A stretch of DNA of 15,747 bases from Desulfobacteraceae bacterium. GTDB lineage: Bacteria > Desulfobacterota > DSM-4660 > Desulfatiglandales > JALVMZ01. Positions 6,332 through 14,273 of this stretch are shown here, in pieces. The stretch spans positions 1 to 15,747 of the forward strand of contig JALVMZ010000210.1 of assembly GCA_027032655.1 (NCBI GenBank), given 5' to 3'. Under the pieces are notes generated by a model. It was not told the DNA's origin and searched no databases. It saw nothing but the letters and a program-made list of their open reading frames with translations. The translations under genes were made by a program, and so were the position numbers. Numbering within the stretch: the stretch's first letter is position 1; every line of letters starts with the position of its first letter.

Positions 6332-9300
6332 GTTCCCATGTGGATAAAAATAGGATAGGAGCTGTTATGGTGGTCGGGGGTGGTATATCAGGGATGCAGG
6401 CCTCCCTTGACCTTGCAAACTCCGGATTCAGGGTATATTTAGTGGAAAGAAACCCATCCATTGGAGGTGTGATGTCAAGGCTGGATAAGACCTTCCCCAC
6501 CAATGACTGCTCCACCTGCATAATCTCTCCCAAATTGATAGAGGTTGCAAAACATCCCAATATAGAGATTCTGGCAAACTCTGAGCCCATATCCATTGAA
6601 GGGGAGCCGGGTAATTTTACCATTCAGGTAAGAAAGCATCCAAGATATGTGGATGAGACAAGGTGTGTTGCATGCGGCATCTGTGCCAGCAAATGTCCCA
6701 GGAAGGTGCCTGATGAGTTTAATGGTGGTCTTTCGATGAGAAAGGCCATATACATACCCTTTCCTCAGGCAATCCCCTCCATATACATCATAGACAGGGA
6801 AAACTGCATCTATTTCCAGAAAGGGAAATGCAGGGCATGTGAGAAGTTCTGCAAGACCAATGCGGTAAATTTTGACCAGAAAGAAGAGGTCTTAAATCTC
6901 AATGTGGGAGCTCTTATTGTATCCCCTGGTTTTGAAATAACCGATCCTGAACTTCGGCCTGAGTATGGCTATGGTAGATATCCCAATGTGCTCACCTCGC
7001 TTCAGTATGAGAGGATACTATCTGCTGCAGGGCCGTATGGTGGCCATGTTAAGAGACCATCCGATGGAAAGCCCCCCAAGAAGATTGCCTGGATTCAGTG
7101 CGTGGGCTCAAGGGATTCCTCCATTGGCAGGGACTACTGCTCTTATGCCTGCTGTATGTATGCAACCAAGCAGTCCATTATTTCAAAGGGACATGACCCT
7201 GATATAGAGGCAACCATATTTTATATAGACATTAGGGCGCAGGGTAAGGGGTTTGACAGGTATTATGAGAGGGCAAGGGATGAATATGGTGTAAGATACA
7301 TAAGGAGCATGGTATCCAGGGTTACTCAAGACCCCGTAACCAATGACCTTGAAGTGCATTACTTGGATGAGAGTGGAAATTTCAGGGATGAGCGATTTGA
7401 CATGGTTGTGCTATCCACTGGATTTACTCCCCATAGCCAGGCAAAAGAGATGGCTGAGAGGTTTTCAATCGATACCGATAGATTTGGATTCTGCATCAAT
7501 AATCCCCTTGATCCCAACTCCACATCAAGGGATGGAATATATGTATGTGGTGTATTTCAGGGACCAAAGGATATTCCTGAATCAGTGGTCCAGGCAAGCG
7601 GTGCATCTTCAATGGCAATGGCACTTCTTTCCCCTTCAAGGGGGACGCTGGAGGAAGAAGAGGAGTATCCACCTGAAAGGGATGTGACATCCGAGGAGCC
7701 CAGGGTGGGCGTATTTGTGTGTCACTGCGGGAATAACATTGCGGGTGTGGTTGATGTAAAGGATGTAAGTGAATATGCCATGAGTCTTCCAGGTGTGGTT
7801 TATTCAACAGATGTGATGTTTGCATGCTCAACGGACAATCAGAAGCTGATTGAGGAGGCAATAAAAGAGCATGAACTAAACAGAGTAGTGGTTGCATCCT
7901 GCTCCCCCAGGACCCATGAGCCCCTGTTTCAGGATACACTCAGAAAGGCAGGGCTCAATCCCTACCTCTTTGAGATGGCCAATATAAGGGACCAGTGCTC
8001 ATGGGTTCATGGAAATGCCCCAGATAAGGCAACAGAAAAATCCAAGGACCTGGTGAGGATGTCCGTTGCCCGCGCCCTGCTCCTTGAGCCCCTGAAAGAG
8101 GGCAGTTTTGAGGTGGCAAACACTGCACTTGTGCTGGGCGGAGGTGTGGCAGGGATGAGTGCTGCTCTCAATCTGGGAGAGCAGGGATTTCCGGTGGTGC
8201 TTGTGGAAAAGGAATCCAGGCTTGGTGGAAATGCGCTTTTACTGAGAAAGGGTCCATTTGATGAGGATGTTCAGGGATTTTTAAAGGATTTAACTCAAAA
8301 GGTGAGCAAACATCCCCTAATCAGAATATATACCAGCTCAACCCTGATTGAGACAAAGGGACATGCGGGTGATTTCACATCAATAATTAAGACAGAAAAA
8401 GGGACTGAGGAGATAAAACACGGTGTTACCGTGATTGCAACGGGGGGTGATGAGTATAAACCGAAAGAATATCTATACGGGGAGCACCCCAGAGTAATGA
8501 CCCAGAGGGAATTTGAAGAGGTGCTATATGATGATAAGTCCGGTATGGGGGATAACTCCAGGGTGGTGATGATTCAATGCATGGGCTCAAGAAATAAGGA
8601 GCGTCCATACTGTAGCAGGGTCTGTTGCACAAAGGCAGTGTCAAATGCCATTAGAATAAAGGAGCGAAATCCCTCTGTTAATGTGTTTATCCTTTATAGA
8701 GACATCAGGACATTTGGCCTGTATGAACTCCTGTATCAAAAGGCAAGGGATCTGGGTGTTCAGTTTATAAGATTCAATCAGGAAAATGAGCCGTCCGTGG
8801 AACCGCAGGGAGAGAGGATAAAGGTAAGGGTGCTGGATCAGGCATTAAATGAAGAGATTACGATTCTCACGGACTATCTGGTGCTTAGCACTGCCATAAT
8901 ACCCTCAGCAGATACAAGAGAGATTGCAGGTATGCTTAAACTCCCCTTGGATGCGGATGGCTTTTTCCTTGAAGCACATATCAAGCTAAGACCCCTTGAT
9001 TTTGCAAATTCAGGCTATTTTCTTTGCGGCCTTGCCCACGGCCCAAAGTTCCTTGAGGAGAGCATCTCCCAGGCAAGGGGGGCAGCATCAAGGGCCTCAA
9101 CCATACTGTCCAAGAGATACATGAGCACTTCTGCCCAGGTTGCAGTGGTGGATAGAGAAAAGTGCGTGCTCTGTCTTACATGTATGAGGACATGCCCGTT
9201 CGGTGTTCCAAAGGTGGGTGATGATGGATTCATTGTGATTGATCCATCAGAGTGTCAGGGATGTGGTAGCTGTGCAAGCGCATGCCCGAGAAAGATAATT

Positions 9301-9366
9301 GAGCTTAAGCACATGAGGGATGATCAGATTATTGCAAAGGAGATGGCCCTTTGTGGAGGTGTGTAA
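6328..9366 (+). CDS. hdrA: Long HdrA-like flavoprotein with tandem FAD units (module 1)
   Basis: A 1012-aa soluble iron-sulfur flavoprotein, longer than methanogen HdrA (about 650 aa). First half: Rossmann motif VVGGGISGMQ at 15-24, the HdrA-type NDCSTC at 59-64, a ferredoxin motif C113-x2-C116-x2-C119-x3-C123, a second cluster C160/C168/C171/C175, and CVGSR...CSYACC at 258-276. A junction with GVFVCHCG at 461-468 opens the second half, which has Rossmann motif VLGGGVAGMS at 602-611, CMGSR...CSRVCC at 751-767, and two ferredoxin motifs at C946-C956 and C976-C986. It would bind two FAD and several [4Fe-4S] clusters and act as the electron-splitting hub between MvhD and HdrBC. All visible key cysteines are Cys, not Sec. 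It overlaps hdrB1 by 4 nt. Confidence 0.93.
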   Translation: MSSHVDKNRIGAVMVVGGGISGMQASLDLANSGFRVYLVERNPSIGGVMSRLDKTFPTNDCSTCIISPKLIEVAKHPNIEILANSEPISIEGEPGNFTIQVRKHPRYVDETRCVACGICASKCPRKVPDEFNGGLSMRKAIYIPFPQAIPSIYIIDRENCIYFQKGKCRACEKFCKTNAVNFDQKEEVLNLNVGALIVSPGFEITDPELRPEYGYGRYPNVLTSLQYERILSAAGPYGGHVKRPSDGKPPKKIAWIQCVGSRDSSIGRDYCSYACCMYATKQSIISKGHDPDIEATIFYIDIRAQGKGFDRYYERARDEYGVRYIRSMVSRVTQDPVTNDLEVHYLDESGNFRDERFDMVVLSTGFTPHSQAKEMAERFSIDTDRFGFCINNPLDPNSTSRDGIYVCGVFQGPKDIPESVVQASGASSMAMALLSPSRGTLEEEEEYPPERDVTSEEPRVGVFVCHCGNNIAGVVDVKDVSEYAMSLPGVVYSTDVMFACSTDNQKLIEEAIKEHELNRVVVASCSPRTHEPLFQDTLRKAGLNPYLFEMANIRDQCSWVHGNAPDKATEKSKDLVRMSVARALLLEPLKEGSFEVANTALVLGGGVAGMSAALNLGEQGFPVVLVEKESRLGGNALLLRKGPFDEDVQGFLKDLTQKVSKHPLIRIYTSSTLIETKGHAGDFTSIIKTEKGTEEIKHGVTVIATGGDEYKPKEYLYGEHPRVMTQREFEEVLYDDKSGMGDNSRVVMIQCMGSRNKERPYCSRVCCTKAVSNAIRIKERNPSVNVFILYRDIRTFGLYELLYQKARDLGVQFIRFNQENEPSVEPQGERIKVRVLDQALNEEITILTDYLVLSTAIIPSADTREIAGMLKLPLDADGFFLEAHIKLRPLDFANSGYFLCGLAHGPKFLEESISQARGAASRASTILSKRYMSTSAQVAVVDREKCVLCLTCMRTCPFGVPKVGDDGFIVIDPSECQGCGSCASACPRKIIELKHMRDDQIIAKEMALCGGV

Positions 9367-9371
9367 ATTAG

Positions 9372-9824
9372 ATGCCAGAATTTGAACCGGACATAATTGC
9401 CCTTGTCTGCACATACTGCACTTATACAGCAGCAGACCTTGCAGGCTCCATGAGGCTTCAGTATCCTTCAACCGTCAAGGTGGTGAAACTCCCGTGCACA
9501 GGAAGGGTTGATCTTATACACATACTAAGGGCATTTGAATCAGGCGTTGATGCCATACTCGTGGGGGGCTGAGAGATCGGGGACTGTCATTTCCTGGAAG
9601 GAAATATGAGGGCAAAGGAAAGGGTGGAATACGCAAAGCTACTGCTGGATGAATTGGGGCTTGGAGGGGATAGGATTGAGATGTATCACATTGGTGCATC
9701 TGATGCCATGCTCTGGGCAGAAAAGGTAAAGGAAATGACAGAGCGTATTAAAAAGTTGGGCCCGAATCCCCTGAAAGGCAGGTCTTTGAAGTCAAATCAT
9801 CTCAAGGGAGAAAATAGGATATGA
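9372..9824 (+). CDS. mvhD: MvhD-like [2Fe-2S] protein with UGA-encoded selenocysteine
   Basis: A 150-aa MvhD/FrhD-delta-like subunit that links HdrA to an electron donor or acceptor. The frame contains one TGA at 9570-9572 (codon 67) and continues in the same frame to the stop at 9822-9824. Residues before it (CTYC at 13-16, ADLAGSMRLQYP at 21-32, PCTGRVD at 41-47) and after it (EIGDCHFLEGN from 68) together make a normal MvhD. The TGA sits where the family has Cys in the GCHxGDCH motif, one of the presumed [2Fe-2S] ligands. A suitable hairpin follows at 9589-9605. VhuD of Methanococcus and FrhD-like proteins of Deltaproteobacteria are known selenoproteins. GGAGGT lies 11 nt before the ATG. 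No hydrogenase genes (mvhA/mvhG) are adjacent. If the host lacks selenocysteine decoding, the gene would be truncated at 66 aa. Confidence 0.9.
9570..9605 (+). promoter_or_regulatory. selenocysteine UGA codon and bacterial SECIS-like hairpin
   Basis: After the TGA at 9570-9572, a perfect 6-bp stem ATTTCC (9589-9594) / GGAAAT (9600-9605) closes a 5-nt loop TGGAA. The loop begins 22 nt after the UGA and has G as its second base. From memory, bacterial SECIS elements have a G among the first two loop bases and lie 16-37 nt from the UGA, so both features fit. The hairpin lies inside the coding region, as is usual in bacteria. Binding by SelB is inferred; selABCD are not in the window. Confidence 0.75.
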
Positions 9825-10501
9825 TAATTGCAAAAAGAAAACCCTTTGATGAGATACTCAACATTGTTGGGGATTATGAACGAATACTGGTGGTTGGTTG
9901 CGGAACATGTGTATCTGTATGTCTTGCAGGTGGTGAGAAAGAGGCAGAGATACTATCAGCACAGCTTTCAATTGCCCTTAAGATGAAGGGCAGGAGCCCG
10001 GCAATTGAGCATACCTCTGTTGAGAGGCAGTGTGACCGTGAATTTTTAATGGAGCTGTCCGATAAGGTATCTGAATATCCTGTGCTCCTCAGCCTGGCAT
10101 GTGGGGTGGGTATTCAGTTCCTTGCTGAGATGTTCAAGGACAGGGTTGTCCTGCCAGGGGTGGATACATCCTTTATTGGAACGAATGATGATATAGGACT
10201 GTGGCAGGAAAGATGCAGGATGTGTAATCAGTGCTATCTTGCCATCACTGGTGCCATATGTCCTGTTACCATGTGTCCCAAGGGGCTCCTTAATGGCCCC
10301 TGCTCTGGAATGCAGGATGGTCACTGCGAAGTTGATAGGGAAAGGGATTGTGCATGGGTTAAGATATACGAGCGTGTATCAAAAGAGGGGAGATTGGGTC
10401 CGCTTGAGCAGATTATTCCACCAATGAAGAACAGCCTGATTCAAACACCTTCTAAGATGGTGCACATGGCCTATCGGAGGAGATATGAAACAGATAAGTA
10501 G
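9821..10501 (+). CDS. metV: MetV-like cysteine-rich partner of methylene-THF reductase
   Basis: A 226-aa protein of the MTHFR C-terminal / MetV family, the iron-sulfur subunit that accompanies MetF in acetogens and sulfate reducers. The N-terminal motif VVGCGTCVSVCLAGGEKE (24-41, C27/C30/C34) is typical. The C-terminal cysteine-rich domain has C132-x2-C135-x2-C138, CPVTMCPKG (C147, C152), NGPC at 158-161, and C169 and C177; these probably bind [4Fe-4S] or zinc. MetV passes electrons from HdrA/MvhD to the flavin of MetF. It starts as ATGA on the mvhD stop and overlaps metF by 17 nt, so the MvhD-MetV-MetF set is tightly coupled. Confidence 0.93.
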   Translation: MIIAKRKPFDEILNIVGDYERILVVGCGTCVSVCLAGGEKEAEILSAQLSIALKMKGRSPAIEHTSVERQCDREFLMELSDKVSEYPVLLSLACGVGIQFLAEMFKDRVVLPGVDTSFIGTNDDIGLWQERCRMCNQCYLAITGAICPVTMCPKGLLNGPCSGMQDGHCEVDRERDCAWVKIYERVSKEGRLGPLEQIIPPMKNSLIQTPSKMVHMAYRRRYETDK

Positions 10502-11378
10502 TTTCAGGGAGGCACTGGAAGGCAAGGAGTTTTTGACAGTAGCAGGGCTTATCCCGCCAAAGGGCATAAATATTGATAAATATAAAGAGGCAATTGACTC
10601 TCTCAAAGGAAGGGTGGATGGAATAGTGGTGCCTGATTCAAAGTCCTCCATGATTCATCCCGGGGGGCTTGCATGTGCCCTTCTTATTATTGAAGCAGGG
10701 ATTGAGCCAATAATGACAGTATCTTGCAGGGACAGAAACAGGATATCCATATGCTCGGATCTCCTTGGTGCTTATGTGCATGGAGTGAGGAGCATCCTCT
10801 GTGTCACAGGTGACTATCTTCATTTTGGTGATGCCGTGGATTCAAGGGCCGTGTATGACCTGGATTCTGCACAGGCCATTTTGATGATAAAGGATATGTC
10901 AAAAGGGGTGGATGCAGGCGGGAATCAGCTTGAAGGCTCCCCTGAGTTTTTTGTGGGATGTGTATCAAACCCACAGGCCCATCCAATGGAAGTCCATATG
11001 CTAAAACTTGAAAAAAAGCTAAGGGCAGGAGCTGATTTTATAATCACCCTTGATATATTTGATTTTGAAAAATCATTACCCTTTTTTGAGGCCATGAAAA
11101 AGAAGGGAGTAAATGTTATTGCAGGTGTAAGACCTGTTACCATGGAAGATATTGAACTCCAGAAAAATGGAATACTCCCCGGGAATCCCATCCCTGATTC
11201 TCTCATAAAAAGACTGGATGGGATTGAGGAGACTGAAAGATTCCTCTCAGAGTCAGTGGATATGGCAGTTAAGACCATAAAGATGATTAAGGATTCAGGG
11301 CTTTTAAGGGGGGTTCATATCTCCTCTGGCAGATACTATCATTTAATACCAGAGATAGTTGAAAAGGCAGGACTTTAG
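10485..11378 (+). CDS. metF: MetF-like methylenetetrahydrofolate reductase homologue with atypical active site
   Basis: A 297-aa TIM-barrel flavoprotein of the MTHFR family. The FMN/FAD barrel motifs are clear: SCRDRNR at 80-86, SDLLGA at 91-96, CVTGDYLHFGD at 106-116 (D110 matches E. coli MetF Asp120) and VYDLDS at 123-128. GGAGGAG lies immediately upstream of the ATG, inside metV. In the Wood-Ljungdahl pathway MetF interconverts methylene- and methyl-tetrahydrofolate. Two expected residues are missing by my alignment. The E. coli Glu28 position (FEFFPP) reads AGLIPP here, giving Gly21. The Gln183 position (ITQFFFD) reads ITLDIFD, giving Leu189. Family assignment is secure; the reaction is less so. 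It may act on a modified substrate, use other residues, or have become a partner rather than an enzyme. Confidence 0.88.
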   Translation: MKQISSFREALEGKEFLTVAGLIPPKGINIDKYKEAIDSLKGRVDGIVVPDSKSSMIHPGGLACALLIIEAGIEPIMTVSCRDRNRISICSDLLGAYVHGVRSILCVTGDYLHFGDAVDSRAVYDLDSAQAILMIKDMSKGVDAGGNQLEGSPEFFVGCVSNPQAHPMEVHMLKLEKKLRAGADFIITLDIFDFEKSLPFFEAMKKKGVNVIAGVRPVTMEDIELQKNGILPGNPIPDSLIKRLDGIEETERFLSESVDMAVKTIKMIKDSGLLRGVHISSGRYYHLIPEIVEKAGL

Positions 11379-11396
11379 TAGGATCTGGGGTCTTAT

Positions 11397-12665
11397 ATGG
11401 AAAATGGAAAGGCACAGGTTCTAATAATAGGCGGGGGGATCGCAGGAATTACTGCATCCCTTGAAGTCATGAAAATGGGTGCCGTTCCTTTTCTTGTGGA
11501 AAAGGGCCCTTTTCTGGGGGGGCACAGTTCAGTTTTTGCCTGTAAGGCAGTGGATACATGCCTTGAGTGCAATGTCTGTCTTGTTGAAGATATAATGAAG
11601 GAGCTTAAAAATGGAAAGAGATTCCCCATATATCTCAATAGCACTGTATCCCGGATAAAAAGAGAAGGAGAGGGGTTCAGGGCAGTAATTGAATCAGGGG
11701 CATCATTTATAGACAGTGAAAAATGCACAGGTTGTGGCATCTGCTTCAATGTCTGCCCCGGTAAAGGAGATGCCCTCCTGAGGGCACCTTCTCATTTATC
11801 AATCCCCCCCTTCTCAATCAATAAGGATAATTGCTCATGCATGAAAGATGGGCTGGAGCCCATTTGTAAAGAGAACTGCCCTGAGTCTGCAATTCAGCTT
11901 GAAAACACTGCCGCAAAAAAGGAGCTCACATGTAAGGCCATTATCCTGGCAACAGGATACAGGCCATTTGATCCAGCTGAAGTGAAAAGATTCAATTTTG
12001 AAAAGATAGAAAATATGATAACAGCCCTTGAACTTGAGCGAATGCTCAGATTTAACAGTGGGCCCATAAGACCATCGGATGGGAGAACTCCCAGAAGTGT
12101 TGCATTTATCCAGTGTGTGGGAAGCAGAAACTCAACCATTAACAGGGATTACTGCTCAAGGGTATGCTGTGGATATGGCCTCAGAATGGCAACAAGGGTT
12201 GCCTATGATGATTCCAGCATTAAGGTAACGGTCTTTTATATGGATTTTCAGGACCATACAAAAGGCTTTCTGGAATTAAAAGCACTTGCCAGGAGGTATG
12301 GAGTAAGGTTTTTAAGGGCCATGCCGGGTGAATTCTTTGAAACAGATAATAAAGATATTCTTGTTGGATACTATGATGATGGAATTAAAAAGGGGGTAAA
12401 AGAGGAATTTAATATGGTGGTGCTCTCCATTGGAATATCACCAGTGGAAGTAGGTGAAGCATTTTCAGAAATCCTTGGGCTTACCCATGATGAAGACGGG
12501 TTTTTAAAGGGAACTGAAGAGCTATCTCAGAGTGGTGTTGCGCTTGCTGGTTCTGTGCTTGGGCCAATGGATATATCAGAGAGCATATCAAGTGCAAAAA
12601 GGGCGGTTTTTGAGATAGGAGAATTTTTAAAAAAGGATTATTGGGTAAACAGGGATGAATTATAG
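11397..12665 (+). CDS. QmoA-like HdrA flavoprotein (module 2)
   Basis: A 422-aa single-FAD HdrA-like protein, about the length of QmoA and equivalent to the first half of HdrA1. It has the Rossmann motif IIGGGIAGITA at 10-20, a CLECNVC cluster (C55/C58/C61) where HdrA has NDCSTC, a ferredoxin motif C110-x2-C113-x2-C116-x3-C120, a second looser set C146/C148/C157/C161, and CVGSR...CSRVCC at 240-258. It lacks the second FAD unit and the C-terminal ferredoxins of HdrA1; these are supplied in part by the next gene. GGGG at 11387-11390 lies 6 nt before the ATG, and the gap after metF is 18 nt. QmoA is the closest named family by architecture, but there is no QmoC or APS reductase here, so a sulfate-reduction role is not implied. 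Confidence 0.85.
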   Translation: MENGKAQVLIIGGGIAGITASLEVMKMGAVPFLVEKGPFLGGHSSVFACKAVDTCLECNVCLVEDIMKELKNGKRFPIYLNSTVSRIKREGEGFRAVIESGASFIDSEKCTGCGICFNVCPGKGDALLRAPSHLSIPPFSINKDNCSCMKDGLEPICKENCPESAIQLENTAAKKELTCKAIILATGYRPFDPAEVKRFNFEKIENMITALELERMLRFNSGPIRPSDGRTPRSVAFIQCVGSRNSTINRDYCSRVCCGYGLRMATRVAYDDSSIKVTVFYMDFQDHTKGFLELKALARRYGVRFLRAMPGEFFETDNKDILVGYYDDGIKKGVKEEFNMVVLSIGISPVEVGEAFSEILGLTHDEDGFLKGTEELSQSGVALAGSVLGPMDISESISSAKRAVFEIGEFLKKDYWVNRDEL

Positions 12666-12668
12666 ATT

Positions 12669-14270
12669 ATGATGGATGGAAAGGAGACAGTGGAAAGACT
12701 TCCAGTGCTTGTAACAGGTTCAGGTGACCTGACACTTAAATGTTCCATGGCCATTTCTGATAGGGGATACAGGGTGATCCTGTTTACTCAAAAGGCCATG
12801 CAGGTATCTTCTGAGGATTTTAAGGGTAGAGGTATTGAGATATTTGATGATTCGAACCTTAAAAGATTTGAAGGTTATCCAACCAGGTTCCAGGCCGTTT
12901 TTACCAAGGATAATATTGATCATCAAAGGCAGGTTGGGGCGGTGCTGCTTGCAAATGAGGTTGAATATACAGACAATACTCTTAACTGGGGAGTTACCGG
13001 GAGCAGTAAAGTAAAGACCATATCATGGCTGGAATCCTGCATATCAGACGCAGGCCCTCACGGACTTAACATAAAGCCAGGTTCAAAGGTTGCAATCCTC
13101 TCAGGCATAAAGACTCAGTCTCACCCTTCAATTCAGAAAAGAAGTATTCAACATGCCATAACCCTTAAAGAGGAGTATGGATGCAGGGTCTTTTTCTTCA
13201 CTGATAACCTGAGGGTGGCTGGCAGGGGGGCTGAGAGGTTCATGGGAGATGCAAGGCACTCTGGTGTTATATTCATAAAAACAGGGGAAGATGGATATCC
13301 TGAAATTTCAGGGAATCATGATGGGATAAAGATTACATACTTGGATGATGCAATGAATCAACTGGTCTCATTTGAGTGCGACCTTTTACTGGTGGAGGAT
13401 GGAATAAGACCATCCAGTGAGATTAAGCATCTCTCTGAGATAATGGGATTAAGACTGGACAGCAGGGGATTTTTCCAGTGCGAAAACATAAGAAACAGAC
13501 CCATTGGAACCAACAGAGACGGGATATGGGCAGTTGGAACAGCTAAGGGCGACCTGTCAGATTCAGCCTCGGATGATATAAAGGCGGTTCTGCTTGAGCT
13601 GGACCACCTTTTAAGAGATATGGAGCAGAAACTCTCAGCAGAATCAATTCTCCTTGATTCAAAGAGATGCACCATCTGTCTTACCTGTTACAGGCTCTGC
13701 CCCCATAGGGCCATATCCATAGTGAACAGAAGACCGGTGTTTCATTCCATATCATGCAGGAGGTGTGGAATATGCATATCTGAATGCCCAATGGAGGCAC
13801 TGAGTTTTTCTGATGAAACAGATAATCAGGTTCGGGGCGAGATAGCAAGAGCAATAGAAGAGGTAAAAGGGAATACCGGTGATTCCACTCCCATTGTGGT
13901 TGCCATTTGCTGTCAGAATTCTGCATTTGAGGCATTAAGGCTTTCCAGATTCCTGGGATGTGAATTGCCTGAGGGCCTCTGTGCTGTAAAGGTGCCGTGT
14001 GCAGGTAGAATAGGTGTCAACTTGGTATTACATGCCATAAATTCAGGTGCCCACGGGGTTATGGTGCTTGGATGCCATGATGGAAGCTGTAAGTCATTTT
14101 ACGGAAGCCTCCTTTCAGAGTGGAAGTTGGAGACTCTGGATGAGTTCTTAGGCTCTGTGGGGATTGATAAAGACAGGGTCTTTTTCGGAACCCTCTCCCC
14201 TTCAATGGGGATGGAGTTTTATAAACTGAGCCAGGATATGATAAACAGATTAAAAAGGGATTCAGGTTAA
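12669..14270 (+). CDS. Degenerate HdrA-like half fused to two ferredoxin sites and MvhD (module 2)
   Basis: A 533-aa fusion. Residues 1-320 align in outline with the second half of HdrA1, but the Rossmann motif is eroded (VTGSGDLTLK at 15-24). The stretch matching CxGSR...CSRVCC now reads SGIKTQSHPSIQKRSIQHA (145-163), with no cysteine. FAD binding here is therefore doubtful. Two intact ferredoxin motifs follow: C334-x2-C337-x2-C340-x3-C344 and C363-x2-C366-x2-C369-x3-C373. An MvhD domain fills 409-533, with C414/C415, PCAGRIG (C444) and GCHDGSC (C469, C474). C469 is the position that is Sec in the separate MvhD. The layout recalls QmoB, but the protein is shorter and lacks the N-terminal CHCG-type linker. 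It lies 3 nt after hdrA2 and most likely forms a heterodimer with it that mimics one HdrA-MvhD unit. The upstream ribosome binding site is weak, so coupling to hdrA2 translation is likely. Confidence 0.83.
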   Translation: MMDGKETVERLPVLVTGSGDLTLKCSMAISDRGYRVILFTQKAMQVSSEDFKGRGIEIFDDSNLKRFEGYPTRFQAVFTKDNIDHQRQVGAVLLANEVEYTDNTLNWGVTGSSKVKTISWLESCISDAGPHGLNIKPGSKVAILSGIKTQSHPSIQKRSIQHAITLKEEYGCRVFFFTDNLRVAGRGAERFMGDARHSGVIFIKTGEDGYPEISGNHDGIKITYLDDAMNQLVSFECDLLLVEDGIRPSSEIKHLSEIMGLRLDSRGFFQCENIRNRPIGTNRDGIWAVGTAKGDLSDSASDDIKAVLLELDHLLRDMEQKLSAESILLDSKRCTICLTCYRLCPHRAISIVNRRPVFHSISCRRCGICISECPMEALSFSDETDNQVRGEIARAIEEVKGNTGDSTPIVVAICCQNSAFEALRLSRFLGCELPEGLCAVKVPCAGRIGVNLVLHAINSGAHGVMVLGCHDGSCKSFYGSLLSEWKLETLDEFLGSVGIDKDRVFFGTLSPSMGMEFYKLSQDMINRLKRDSG

Positions 14271-14273
14271 AAA

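Noticed and set aside
7496..7939. Minus-strand open frame of 147 codons inside hdrA1
   Set aside because: Its translation is low-complexity and rich in Pro, His and Leu, as expected for an antisense shadow, and it lies wholly inside the strongly supported hdrA1.
9372..9572. Two separate genes (a 66-aa protein and a 72-aa protein from 9606) in place of one mvhD
   Set aside because: Both pieces are in the same frame, each is only half of MvhD, the residues between the TGA and 9606 match the family motif, and a SECIS-like hairpin is present.
9563..9575. Frameshift error at the GGGGGG run before the TGA
   Set aside because: The reading frame matches MvhD both before and after without any shift, so no insertion or deletion is needed.
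11397..14270. Calling the pair QmoA and QmoB of sulfate reduction
   Set aside because: There is no qmoC, aprAB or sat nearby, the second protein lacks the QmoB N-terminal segment and its FAD motif, and soluble HdrC and HdrB follow instead.
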